Shown: piece after piece, positions 52,284 to 61,389 of the stretch
Position numbering within the stretch: position 1 is the first letter of the stretch
Layout: every line of letters starts with the position of its first letter
NCBI RefSeq assembly: GCF_040126055.1
Contig: NZ_CP143541.1
Location: 1,364,001 to 1,428,000 of the forward strand
Reading direction: 5' to 3'
Length of the DNA stretch: 64,000 bases
From: Pseudalkalibacillus sp. SCS-8
GTDB lineage: Bacteria; Bacillota; Bacilli; Bacillales; Fictibacillaceae
Notes under the pieces: generated by a model
What the model was told of the DNA's origin: nothing
Seen by the model: the letters and a program-made list of their open reading frames with translations, nothing else
Databases searched by the model: none
Made by a program: the position numbers and the translations under genes

Positions 52284-53612
52284 ATGCCAGAACTCGATAG
52301 CGCCATGTTAAGTCGATTGTTGACAAGTCTTACATTAGGATTCCATATCATCTTTGCAACGCTAGGTGTCGGAGTCCCCTTGCTGATTAGTGGAGCTGAA
52401 TGGATCGGTATTCGTCGTAATGATCCACATTATCGACTTCTTGCGAGAAGATGGACAAGAGGGTTCGTCGTAACGGTTGCTGTCGGTGTTGTTACAGGAA
52501 CATGTATCGGTCTTCAATTATCATTATTATGGCCGAGCTTTATGGAGGTAGCGGGTCAAGTTATCGGATTACCGTTATTCTTGGAGACGTTTGCTTTCTT
52601 TTTTGAAGCCATTTTCTTAGGGATCTATCTCTATACATGGGACCGGTTCGAGAACCCCTATTATCATTGGTTGATATCAGTGCCTGTCGTCATCGGTTCG
52701 TCGGCGTCCGCTTTTTTCATATCAACCGTTAATGCTTTTATGAATGCACCGAAGGGCTTTAAGCTCGATAATGGCAAGTTAACAGAAATCCAGCCACTGG
52801 TGGCGATGTTCAATCCGGCAACACCGACGAAAGCGGCACATGTCATTTCATCCGCCTATTTGACGTCCGCTTTTGTACTTGCAGCAGTTACAGCTTTTCT
52901 TATTTTGAAAAAGGGACAGACAGAGTATTACAAGAAGGCGTTACATTTCACCATGGTCACTGCATTCGTTTTTGCCATTGCTACGGCTATCATCGGCGAT
53001 TTTTCAGGAAAATATCTTGCAAAATATCAACCTGAAAAATTGGCAGCTGCTGAATGGCATTTCGAAACGGAAAAGGGTGCGGATCTGATTGTAGGGGGAG
53101 TGTTGGATGAGAATGGTGAAGTAAAATATGCGCTTCGTCTACCTAAATTCTTGAGTATCCTTGCCCATGGCGACCCAAATGCTGAAGTAATTGGTCTTGA
53201 GGAATTTCCGAAAGAAGAGACCGCTCCATTGTTCATCCACTACCTTTTTGATTTGATGGTCGGTATCGGAATGTTTTTAGCAGCTCTATCAACCTTATAC
53301 CTTGTCCTGCAAAGGTGGAACAGATCATGGCACCATTCGAGGGTGTTCTTGTGGGCAATTGTCGCTTCGGGACCTCTTTCTATGCTCGCCATCGAAGCAG
53401 GATGGATTTTTTCAGAGGTAGGGCGTCAGCCATGGATTTTATGGCATGTCATGAAGACAGTGGAGGGTGCTACGACAAGTGACCATGTCGGTGCGATGTT
53501 CCTCCTCTTCCTCGGTCTTTATATTGTACTTGGCTGGATCTGTACGGTTGTATTGCTGAAAATGTTCAAGGATAACCCGGTTGAGACAGAATTCGAGCAG
53601 ATGGAACGGTAA
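52284..53612 (+). CDS. cydA: Cytochrome bd-type quinol oxidase subunit I (CydA/YthA family)
   Basis: 442-residue membrane protein. Haem ligands: His in LGFHIIFA near residue 21, His in KAAHVISSAY near 189, Met in DLMVGIGM near 325; proton-path glutamates in LETFAFFFEAIF near 97-105; GRQPW is the family signature. The Q-loop is short, so it belongs to the short-loop class; length matches B. subtilis YthA better than CydA (468). Reduces O2 to water using menaquinol. Rex box upstream; subunit II follows after 11 bases. No cydCD in the window. Confidence 0.92.
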   Translation: MPELDSAMLSRLLTSLTLGFHIIFATLGVGVPLLISGAEWIGIRRNDPHYRLLARRWTRGFVVTVAVGVVTGTCIGLQLSLLWPSFMEVAGQVIGLPLFLETFAFFFEAIFLGIYLYTWDRFENPYYHWLISVPVVIGSSASAFFISTVNAFMNAPKGFKLDNGKLTEIQPLVAMFNPATPTKAAHVISSAYLTSAFVLAAVTAFLILKKGQTEYYKKALHFTMVTAFVFAIATAIIGDFSGKYLAKYQPEKLAAAEWHFETEKGADLIVGGVLDENGEVKYALRLPKFLSILAHGDPNAEVIGLEEFPKEETAPLFIHYLFDLMVGIGMFLAALSTLYLVLQRWNRSWHHSRVFLWAIVASGPLSMLAIEAGWIFSEVGRQPWILWHVMKTVEGATTSDHVGAMFLLFLGLYIVLGWICTVVLLKMFKDNPVETEFEQMER

Positions 53613-53623
53613 GGAGGGCTAGT

Positions 53624-54643
53624 ATGGAGATACAATTACTTGGTATAACCGTTCTTTGGATTTTCCTTTATGGGTATTTGATCGTCGCGTCCATTGATTT
53701 TGGTGCTGGGTTCTTTGCCTATTATGGAAAAATCACGAAGAGGGATCATATCATCAATAACATTATCAGTCGGTATCTGTCGCCTGTTTGGGAAGTTACG
53801 AATGTCTTTTTTGTCTTCTTCTTTGTAGGCTTGGTCGGTTTCTTTCCAAGCACGGCGTATTACTACGGGACAGCATTGCTTGTCCCAGGAAGTATTGCTC
53901 TCGTACTTCTTGCCATTAGAGGCTCTTTTTACGCTTTTGGTAATTATGGAGCGAAAGACAGTCACCTGTATACGTTTCTATATGGTGCGACAGGATTGCT
54001 CATTCCCGCTTCCTTATCCACTGCACTCACTATTTCAGAAGGCGGTTTTATTGTGGAAGAAAACGGGGCTGTGATTTTCCTTGTGGAAGAATTGTTCACC
54101 AGCTTCTATTCTTGGTCGGTCGTGTTGCTGGCAATCGTGAGTGTGCTCTATATAAGTGCAATGTTTTTGTCCTTTTATGCAAGTAAAGCGAAGGATTGGG
54201 CTGCGTTGGATTTGTTGAGGAAGTATGCCCTCTTTTGGAGTCCACCAACCATTTTAGCAAGCTTTCTTGTCTTTTTAGCATTACGTGACCATAATCTTGA
54301 GCACTTTAACAGCATGCTTGAATATTCCTATTTTTTCCTGATATCCTTTATCTGTTTTAATATAGCTGTGTGGTTTGTCTATCGGAATAAACGTTACGGA
54401 ATGGCCTTCATATTTGTGATGCTGCAATTCTTTTTCGCCTTCTTCGGGTATGGTATTTCACATTTACCATATATTCTATATCCTTACATTACAATCGATG
54501 CAGGCTTTACGAATGAAACGATGGGTATAGCATTAGTCATAGCCTTTATCGCAGGACTTCTTCTACTCATTCCATCATTGATTCTTCTTATGCGTATGTT
54601 CTTATTCGATGCTAAATATGTAGAAGGAAGCAGGGAAAAATGA
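53624..54643 (+). CDS. cydB: Cytochrome bd-type quinol oxidase subunit II (CydB/YthB family)
   Basis: 339 residues, about eight to nine membrane helices. SIDFGAGFFAYYG near residue 25 and SPVWEVTNVFFVFFFVG (the W-E-x-N motif) near 60 are typical of subunit II. It supports haem assembly in subunit I. AAGGAGG before the ATG. Ends 59 bases before ktrC. Confidence 0.9.
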   Translation: MEIQLLGITVLWIFLYGYLIVASIDFGAGFFAYYGKITKRDHIINNIISRYLSPVWEVTNVFFVFFFVGLVGFFPSTAYYYGTALLVPGSIALVLLAIRGSFYAFGNYGAKDSHLYTFLYGATGLLIPASLSTALTISEGGFIVEENGAVIFLVEELFTSFYSWSVVLLAIVSVLYISAMFLSFYASKAKDWAALDLLRKYALFWSPPTILASFLVFLALRDHNLEHFNSMLEYSYFFLISFICFNIAVWFVYRNKRYGMAFIFVMLQFFFAFFGYGISHLPYILYPYITIDAGFTNETMGIALVIAFIAGLLLLIPSLILLMRMFLFDAKYVEGSREK

Positions 54644-54702
54644 TTCAGATGTATGGTACAATATGATGAGATTTAACGTTAATGGCAATTGGGGGAGTAA
54701 TT

Positions 54703-55365
54703 GTGAAAAAGCAATTCGCTGTAATCGGTTTAGGACGCTTCGGTGGAAGCATTTGCCGTTCTCTAAGCAACAATGACATGGAGGTGCTTGCAATAGACAG
54801 TGATGAAGATCGTGTTAACGAATTCTCTTCTATTGCTACCCATGCTGTCATTGCAGATGCCACAGATGAAAGCGTTCTGAAAAGTCTGGGTGTGCGAAAT
54901 TTTGATCATGTTATCGTTGCAATCGGTGATAACATTCAAGCTAGTATCTTGACGACACTGATCCTTAAGGAATTGGGTGTTGCCCATATTACGGTAAAAG
55001 CACAAAATGATTATCATGAAAAAGTGCTCAGAAAGATAGGCGCTGATCGTATCGTCCATCCTGAAAGGGATATGGGGCAACGGATTGCGCATAATATCAT
55101 GTCGAATAACGTTCTCGATTACTTGGAGCTTTCAGATGAACACAGTATTGTCGAATTGATTGCAAGTAAGAAAATGCATGACAAAACCCTTATTGAATTG
55201 GATATACGCGCGAATTATGGTTGTAACGTCATGGCCATCAAACGGAACGATGATATTGTCGTATCTCCTCAGGCTACACATACCATCCGAGAAGGGGACA
55301 TCTTGATTGTTATTGGTGCGGATAATGACATAAGCCGTCTTGAAAAGCATCTGTTGATGGAATAG
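54703..55365 (+). CDS. ktrC: Potassium uptake regulatory subunit KtrC
   Basis: 220-residue RCK protein that gates a KtrD-type K+ channel. RCK_N: FAVIGLGRFGGS (GxGxxG) and the ribose-binding aspartate in AIDSDEDRV; AIGDNIQASILTTLILKELG and GADRIVHPERDMGQRIA follow. RCK_C (~135-220) ends EGDILIVIGADND and would bind c-di-AMP by family knowledge. GTG start at 54703 after GGGGGAG. Closely matches B. subtilis YkqB/KtrC. No ktrD nearby. Confidence 0.93.
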   Translation: MKKQFAVIGLGRFGGSICRSLSNNDMEVLAIDSDEDRVNEFSSIATHAVIADATDESVLKSLGVRNFDHVIVAIGDNIQASILTTLILKELGVAHITVKAQNDYHEKVLRKIGADRIVHPERDMGQRIAHNIMSNNVLDYLELSDEHSIVELIASKKMHDKTLIELDIRANYGCNVMAIKRNDDIVVSPQATHTIREGDILIVIGADNDISRLEKHLLME

Positions 55366-55380
55366 AAAGCTTTCACATAA

Positions 55381-55413
55381 AAAAGGCTGCTCCTTTGATA
55401 GGAGCAGCCTTTG
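55381..55413. terminator. Bidirectional terminator after ktrC
   Basis: AAAGGCTGCTCC/GGAGCAGCCTTT stem with A-run on the left and TTTGTCATTT on the right. Confidence 0.85.
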
Positions 55414-55421
55414 TCATTTCA

Positions 55422-56978
55422 TTAAGATAAGTTGTTTGGGTCATTGAAATCAGTGTTATCAGCATTATTGTTTGATCGGTTAACGCTCATTTGATCGATC
55501 TTAGCATCCAAATTTCGAAGATGCTTAGCTGCAAACTCTTTTCCACCCAGTCCAAAGGATAGGCCGAACGCAAGGGCCAGTGCTCCAAGAATGAGGATGA
55601 ACGCAGAATTGACAATGGAGTCTGCTACTCCGAGTTGATCAAGAGCCATGAAAAAGGCTAATACGATGATTGTATACTTTGCAACACTAGCTAACACTTG
55701 ATAGCTTGGACCTTCAAGAATATTGAGAAGCAGCTTCTTGACAAGGTTTCCAATGTAGAGGCCAATGGCAAGAATGATAATCGCAGCAAATAATGCTGGC
55801 AGATATCCAATTATGGCTGCTGCAAGTGAAACAAGGAAATCCAACTGGATCAGTTCAAGAGCTTCTACTACAAACAAGAGCACTACGAAGATTTGAGCTA
55901 CATAACCGACAATCTCAGAAAGGCTGACTCTTGATTCAGATGGATTCCATCTACCGATTCCCATGTGCTTCAGAATGGAATTGAACCCTAGTCGTTCAAG
56001 TAGGGAGGTAACAATGGAACGTATCCATTTTCCAACGAACATTCCGACCAAAATCAAAGCGATAGCGACCGCAATGTTCGGCAGCATAGTCAAAATGTCG
56101 TTCAGCATGGCGATGGCAGGATCGGATATGCCTTTAATATCCAGCTGCTCTAGTGCTGAAATGACCGTCGGAATCAAAATCAAGACAAACACGATTGTGC
56201 CGATGACAGAAGATAAGCTTGTTCCCTCAAAGAATTTCGAAAGGCCGAGACGCTCTGCAGCTCGTTCAGTCCCGATACTCTTCAAGAAGTTTGTCAGAAT
56301 ATCCCGGACGATCTTCGCCACAACCCAACCAATCAGGACGATCAGTGCTGCAGCAAACAGTTTCGGTAAGAATGCAAGAAGGCTTCCGATCATGTTTGCA
56401 AATGGTTCGCTTGTCCCTGTTATTTCAAGTGCTGATAGAACACCAGGTAAGAAGATTAATAGTACTAAATAGAATACGATTTTCGAAGCGTTATGAATAG
56501 CTTTACTTGCTTCTTCATCGCTCTTTGTGATGTTCCATTTCCTCAACAGCTTCTCTACACCTGTCCCTTTACTGAACTTTCTCACTGCCCAGCTAAGAAC
56601 AGATGCAACAATCCAGCCTAATAGAAGGATCAATGCAGCCTTCAATACATTCGGCACCGTCGCAGTGATCGCTTCTAACATACTGACAAGCGGTGTTGCG
56701 ATGAAACTCAAGCTAAGTATGTTGAAGAACATGATGAAGACGAAGACAAGAATCAAATAGTAGACGATTTTACTTACGATTTTTTCTGATGAATATTTCT
56801 TGTTTTGCCCTCTAAACAGTTTGTCGTCCACACTGGTCTTTTTTAAAGCACGACGGACGACACTTTCAATTCCTTTCGCGATGATCCAGCCTACAAGCAG
56901 GACCAATAGTGCTACGATCAGGTCAGGTAGTTTGCCAAGGTAGGCGGACCATTCCTGCATGATTGAGTTGTAGTTCAT
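55422..56978 (-). CDS. TM_helix-repeat small-conductance channel-like protein
   Basis: 518-residue membrane protein built from five repeats of a Gly-rich helix followed by a basic amphipathic stretch: LLVGWIIAKGIESVVRR, LLLGWIVASVLSWAVRK, VLIGWVVAKIVRDILTN, ILVGMFVGKWIRSIVTS, LAIGLYIGNLVKKLLLN. This matches the TM_helix (mechanosensitive channel, CmpX-like) family. Start at 56978 follows AAAAGGAG. Hydrophilic, Asn/Asp-rich C-terminal tail. Likely osmotic or envelope-stress role. Confidence 0.82.
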   Translation of the reverse strand: MNYNSIMQEWSAYLGKLPDLIVALLVLLVGWIIAKGIESVVRRALKKTSVDDKLFRGQNKKYSSEKIVSKIVYYLILVFVFIMFFNILSLSFIATPLVSMLEAITATVPNVLKAALILLLGWIVASVLSWAVRKFSKGTGVEKLLRKWNITKSDEEASKAIHNASKIVFYLVLLIFLPGVLSALEITGTSEPFANMIGSLLAFLPKLFAAALIVLIGWVVAKIVRDILTNFLKSIGTERAAERLGLSKFFEGTSLSSVIGTIVFVLILIPTVISALEQLDIKGISDPAIAMLNDILTMLPNIAVAIALILVGMFVGKWIRSIVTSLLERLGFNSILKHMGIGRWNPSESRVSLSEIVGYVAQIFVVLLFVVEALELIQLDFLVSLAAAIIGYLPALFAAIIILAIGLYIGNLVKKLLLNILEGPSYQVLASVAKYTIIVLAFFMALDQLGVADSIVNSAFILILGALALAFGLSFGLGGKEFAAKHLRNLDAKIDQMSVNRSNNNADNTDFNDPNNLS

Positions 56979-57292
56979 TTTGCCATCTCCTTTTCTATAT
57001 GTTGATGGTATAACACTACCCTTCCTTCCGTTCGAGCTAAACATGGGAGTGTCGTGTATGAACTAGGCCGGAACTCTCATTTATATGTGCTGTATATGTG
57101 ACCATTTGCGTTTGCAGTTGTCATTTTGTACCGTAAAGATACACAATCTTATTCCAAATTTGAAGAAAAGTGGTGAAGAGTGGAAATTTTTCTTATATAT
57201 TTCTCGAAAATAGGATATTATTATTATATTAATCTCCAATTATCGACATCGTTATACAAATTAAATTAGTAATGTCCATGGGGAGTTGTAAG
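56979..57292. other. Divergent promoter region, channel gene / EPS operon
   Basis: No gene. Plus-strand candidate promoter: TTGTAC near 57125 and TTATTC 17 bases on. The last 100 bases before the operon are very AT-rich. No repeat or riboswitch recognised. Confidence 0.35.
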
Positions 57293-58873
57293 ATGCCATA
57301 TAATGCGAAGCAAGAAGCCATCACATATTACAGATCAGAACTTATGAAAATCATCCACACGATGAATCAGCCTGAACGGAAAGAAAAGCAAAGCGCCTTC
57401 AGAAATCTTTATGAGATGTTTGAGCGTTTGGAAGAATATTGTAGTCTTTTCCGATTGAATGATTTACATAAATTGACGGTGTTCCTTATCACCAAGATTG
57501 AATTGTTAAATGGACATGTCCGAATCAAGCCAGGTGATGAGCGTTTATTCATGAGTGGCTTACGTATGTTGTACAACGAATTGACGGATTATCAAGATTT
57601 CGGATCGAAGAGAAGAAAAGCGAGATTAACTGCACCCACAAAGAAGTCAAGGACGATATTCGTCTATGACCAGGATGAACTGTTTGTCAAATGGCTCCAG
57701 GACCAATTGGTTGATTCTGAATATCAGCTTATCGATCTATCAGTGAAACGTATTAATTTTGAAGCTCTGGAAGATAATCCGGACATCTTTATCATCAATT
57801 TTGCTGGAAAGCAAGAAGGGGAAGAATGGGTCACATTCATCCGAGAGCATTATTCCGCATCCTTGCCAATCATCGCTTTAACCACATCTGATCATCACCT
57901 GGAGCATATTGATATCCTTCAATACAACATTACACATATCGTTAAGAAACCGTTTGAACCTAGCCTGTTATTCGCGTATATGGATCATGCAATTAAGCAG
58001 AACAGGCTCGATGTGAATGTTTCATCAATGCGTACTCAAGATATGAAACATCAAAGAAATGAAATCGAAGCTCTCATCAAAAAGGAATGGATGAGGTTCC
58101 AACGATTTCAGGCAATGTTTTCTCTTATTTGGATCAAGGTTGATGGAATCTCAAGATACGACGTACTCAATCAATTGAAATTAAGCATTTCCCAGACGAT
58201 TAGACCTTATGATGAGTTATATATCTGGTCCCCAAGTTCTTTGATGCTCTTGCTTCCAGTGACGCCGCTGGAAGGTGCTGTTGCTGTTGGAAATCGAATC
58301 ATTGAAATGGTCGATTCAAAAGAACTGCCTTATGCCAAGGATGTGTACTGGGGAGCAATCCAAAGTGAAAATGAGTATAGTTCTTATGAGCAGCTTTTGG
58401 AGAGATTAGAAGCTGATGTAAATCCGGTAACATCTGTTCAAAGATCCATAATAATCCCAAGACTTGATGAAGGGACAAGGAACGAACACAATGAGAGGAT
58501 AAAAGTTCTGCTCATTGACGACGACCTCGTTACATCAACCATCCTCTCGAATCATCTTGATGAAGAAAAATGGGAGCTTGAAGTTTGCAGCGAAGGAGTA
58601 GATGCTTTAGATCATACTCTCCAATACCTCCCAGATATCATCCTATGTGAGAGCAAGCTGAAAGACTTGGATGGATACTCTTTCTGTCTTCAAGTGAGAC
58701 AACTGCCTAAGCTTGAGAACACGATTTTTTGTTTTCTGACTGAACAGGAGCTTAAGCATTACATTATTCGGGCGTTTCACATCGGCGCAGATGACTATTT
58801 CTTGAAACCTTTCTATATAGAAGAATTGGAAGTGCGTTTGCAAAGGCATCTTCACGTCAGGAGTCGGGTATAG
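57293..58873 (+). CDS. Pseudo-receiver / degenerate GGDEF regulator, probable c-di-GMP receptor
   Basis: 526 residues. Order: N-terminal helical region (~1-110, HPt-like in length), receiver-like domain 1 (~120-240; phosphoacceptor position is Asn169), degenerate GGDEF domain (~255-390), receiver-like domain 2 (~405-526; acidic pocket Asp409-411 kept, phosphoacceptor replaced by Glu453, Lys in FLKPF kept). In the GGDEF domain the active-site loop is SPSSL (313-317), yet the inhibitory-site motif RPYD (304-307) is exactly five residues before it, as in real cyclases. So it should bind c-di-GMP without making it. First gene of an exopolysaccharide operon. Start at 57293 after GGGGAG. Confidence 0.75.
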   Translation: MPYNAKQEAITYYRSELMKIIHTMNQPERKEKQSAFRNLYEMFERLEEYCSLFRLNDLHKLTVFLITKIELLNGHVRIKPGDERLFMSGLRMLYNELTDYQDFGSKRRKARLTAPTKKSRTIFVYDQDELFVKWLQDQLVDSEYQLIDLSVKRINFEALEDNPDIFIINFAGKQEGEEWVTFIREHYSASLPIIALTTSDHHLEHIDILQYNITHIVKKPFEPSLLFAYMDHAIKQNRLDVNVSSMRTQDMKHQRNEIEALIKKEWMRFQRFQAMFSLIWIKVDGISRYDVLNQLKLSISQTIRPYDELYIWSPSSLMLLLPVTPLEGAVAVGNRIIEMVDSKELPYAKDVYWGAIQSENEYSSYEQLLERLEADVNPVTSVQRSIIIPRLDEGTRNEHNERIKVLLIDDDLVTSTILSNHLDEEKWELEVCSEGVDALDHTLQYLPDIILCESKLKDLDGYSFCLQVRQLPKLENTIFCFLTEQELKHYIIRAFHIGADDYFLKPFYIEELEVRLQRHLHVRSRV

Positions 58874-58875
58874 CG

Positions 58876-59922
58876 ATGAAGGTCTTATTCATTTATTTAC
58901 TACTGATGGCAATCGGCTATATCTCACTAGTCATCTTAACAGTGTTCATTTATCTTGTTATTCGAAAAACGATTCGGAACCACTATGTAAGGAAGAAAGT
59001 CGCCTATTATCTTTATATTTATCCGAAAGTCATTCGACAAATTGAAGAAGGGGCAACACCGAGAATCATCGGGGTACATAGCAAGTGGAAAAGGGAAGTC
59101 CTCAGAAACGTTCTGATTGAGGCTGCGTCAATTTTCAAAGGAAAAGAAGAGATGGATCAGATTCATGTTTTATCGGATACGATCGGTTTGACCAAAGACC
59201 TTGAAAAGAAATTAAATGACAAGAAGTGGTGGATTGCTGCAGATGCGACACGAGTCGTAGGCCGTCTCAGGCTGAAAAGCTTGGCACCAGCCCTTATCCA
59301 AAACATCACTTCAGAACATTATGATCTTTGGGCTTCCTCGGCACGTGCTCTGAGTCATATGGATTATCATAAAGTATTGATTGAATTCATCTTTGAAAAT
59401 GAAAAGAAACTTAATGAATGGTCGATCATCCGGATTATCGACATGCTGAAAGATCTTTCAGAAGAAAATGTGGAAATCATTATTGAAAAGATGGAATCGT
59501 GTTCTCCTTCATTAAAAAGTTTATTCATTGAAATTCTAGGTAAAAGTCGTGCCTACACAGCACTCTCTCATATTGAGAAATACTTGGATTCCCATGAAAG
59601 TGAATTAAGGGTCAAAGCCCTACGTGCACTTACTGATTTGAATATGACGACACGTCCTGAAAAAGTCATCAGCTTCCTGGAAAGTGAAAATTGGATCGAG
59701 CGGTTGAGCGCCACACTCGCGGTAAAGGCTTGCCGTCTTCGAGAGGGGATCACCCAACTTGTACCTTTATTAGCAGATGCGAATTGGTGGATTCGGTACA
59801 GGGCTGCTGAAACATTATACGCTTTTGGAACGATTGGAATTCGAAAGCTAGTAGACGTACAAAACCATCATGAAGATAAATTTGCTAGAGAAATGGCTGA
59901 ACGAATTCTTTCAAATCAGTAA
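58876..59922 (+). CDS. Membrane-anchored HEAT-repeat protein
   Basis: 348 residues. One N-terminal membrane helix (residues ~4-30, YLLLMAIGYISLVILTVFIY), a basic juxtamembrane stretch, then HEAT-like alpha-helical repeats from about residue 110 to the end (WWIAADATRVVGRL, LWASSARALSHM, LRVKALRALTDL, WIERLSATLAVKAC, WWIRYRAAETLYAFG). A cytosolic scaffold is likely, linking the upstream regulator to the synthase. Begins 2 bases after the upstream stop. Confidence 0.8.
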   Translation: MKVLFIYLLLMAIGYISLVILTVFIYLVIRKTIRNHYVRKKVAYYLYIYPKVIRQIEEGATPRIIGVHSKWKREVLRNVLIEAASIFKGKEEMDQIHVLSDTIGLTKDLEKKLNDKKWWIAADATRVVGRLRLKSLAPALIQNITSEHYDLWASSARALSHMDYHKVLIEFIFENEKKLNEWSIIRIIDMLKDLSEENVEIIIEKMESCSPSLKSLFIEILGKSRAYTALSHIEKYLDSHESELRVKALRALTDLNMTTRPEKVISFLESENWIERLSATLAVKACRLREGITQLVPLLADANWWIRYRAAETLYAFGTIGIRKLVDVQNHHEDKFAREMAERILSNQ

Positions 59923-59940
59923 AAGTAGAGGGGGATGGGA

Positions 59941-61365
59941 ATGCTTAATGAACTTTTTCATATATTCAATGTTTTCATTTTCGTGTATGTCATTATCGTA
60001 GATGGTTTTTATTTGATGCTCTTCTTCCTATCATTTAAGCAGATTCAAGAGTATTTAAAGCGATCTCCCTACAATGAGATAAAAGAATTCCGTCTATCGA
60101 GCCTCACAACACCGATTTCCATCATTGTCCCAGCTTATAATGAGGAGAAAACGATCTCAAACAGTATCTCGTCATTGTTGCAGATCAACTATCCAGAGTT
60201 CGAAATCATCGTCGTTAATGATGGCAGCAACGACGAGACGATCGAACGACTAAAAAATGATTTTTCTTTAATTGAAATTCCGATCATGGCCGTTCGTAAA
60301 AAAATCAAGACTGAAACAGTACATAAGATGTATCGTTCCACCAAACATCCTTCTCTACTGGTTATTGATAAAGAGAATGGTGGTAAGGCAGATTCATTGA
60401 ATGTGGGTATCAACTTTTCCACCTATCCTTACTTTTGCAGTGTCGATGCAGACTCGATGCTTGAGCCGGACTCATTGATGAAAGCGATGAAACCGTTTTT
60501 CGAAGGTGGAGAAAACGTCGTTGCCTGTGGTGGAATCATTCGGGTCATCAATGGTTGCTCTGTGGAGAATGGCTATTTGAAAAAGGTCCGTCTACCTAAA
60601 AACAAATTGGCGATCAGCCAAGTCATTGAATATTTAAGATCTTTCCTTATGGGGCGGCTCGGATTGAGCAGTCTCAATAATCTTCTTATCGTCTCTGGAG
60701 CATTTGGCATCTTCCGAAAGCATGAAGTGCTTGAAGTAGGTGGGTATGATGTCGATAACCTAGGTGAAGACATGGAATTGATTGTCAGTCTTCAGAAATA
60801 CCTGTATAAGACAAAAAGTGATGCAAAGGTGTTATTCGTACCAGACCCTGTTTGTTGGACAGAGGTTCCGGAGGATTTAAGAAGTTTAGCCAAACAACGG
60901 ACAAGGTGGCAGGTGGGATTACTCCAAACATTGATCAAGCACAAAGATACGTTATTCAATCCTCGCTATAAATCGATGGGACTCCTTGCTATGCCATACT
61001 TCCTATTTGTCGAACTACTAGGGCCTACGATCGAATTGCTGGGCATGCTCTTTGTCATTGTAGGTTTATATTTTGACTTGGTGAACATCCCATTTGCGAT
61101 TCTCTATTTCGTCTTCACCCTTGTATTTGGAGTTTTCCTTTCGGTTACGGCGATTTTACTTGAAGAATACAGCTTTAGAAAATACGAAAGAGTATCCGAT
61201 CTCTTTCGACTCCTCTTTTATAGTATTCTTGAAAACTTTTGGTTCAGACAAATCAATGCTGTTTTCAAAACTTGGGGCTTCATACGATTCATGAGAAAAG
61301 ATAGACGTTGGGGATTACAGAATCGAAAGGGCTTTTCACAAACGGACCAACAACAAGTCATGTAA
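59941..61365 (+). CDS. Processive GT2 polysaccharide synthase (PgaC/BcsA/YdaM type)
   Basis: 474 residues. N-terminal helix, then the GT-A domain with ISIIVPAYNEEKT, IIVVNDGSND, ENGGKADSLN, SVDADSM (DxD), GED and QRTRWQVG (QxxRW), the set that marks processive synthases, then three to four C-terminal membrane helices (~355-440). It would polymerise and extrude a beta-linked glycan. No PilZ domain is present, so c-di-GMP control would come through the receptor-like first gene. Start at 59941 is set by spacing to GAGGGGG. Confidence 0.87.
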   Translation: MLNELFHIFNVFIFVYVIIVDGFYLMLFFLSFKQIQEYLKRSPYNEIKEFRLSSLTTPISIIVPAYNEEKTISNSISSLLQINYPEFEIIVVNDGSNDETIERLKNDFSLIEIPIMAVRKKIKTETVHKMYRSTKHPSLLVIDKENGGKADSLNVGINFSTYPYFCSVDADSMLEPDSLMKAMKPFFEGGENVVACGGIIRVINGCSVENGYLKKVRLPKNKLAISQVIEYLRSFLMGRLGLSSLNNLLIVSGAFGIFRKHEVLEVGGYDVDNLGEDMELIVSLQKYLYKTKSDAKVLFVPDPVCWTEVPEDLRSLAKQRTRWQVGLLQTLIKHKDTLFNPRYKSMGLLAMPYFLFVELLGPTIELLGMLFVIVGLYFDLVNIPFAILYFVFTLVFGVFLSVTAILLEEYSFRKYERVSDLFRLLFYSILENFWFRQINAVFKTWGFIRFMRKDRRWGLQNRKGFSQTDQQQVM

Positions 61366-61389
61366 GTTAGTGAGTAAGGGTGGATTCAG

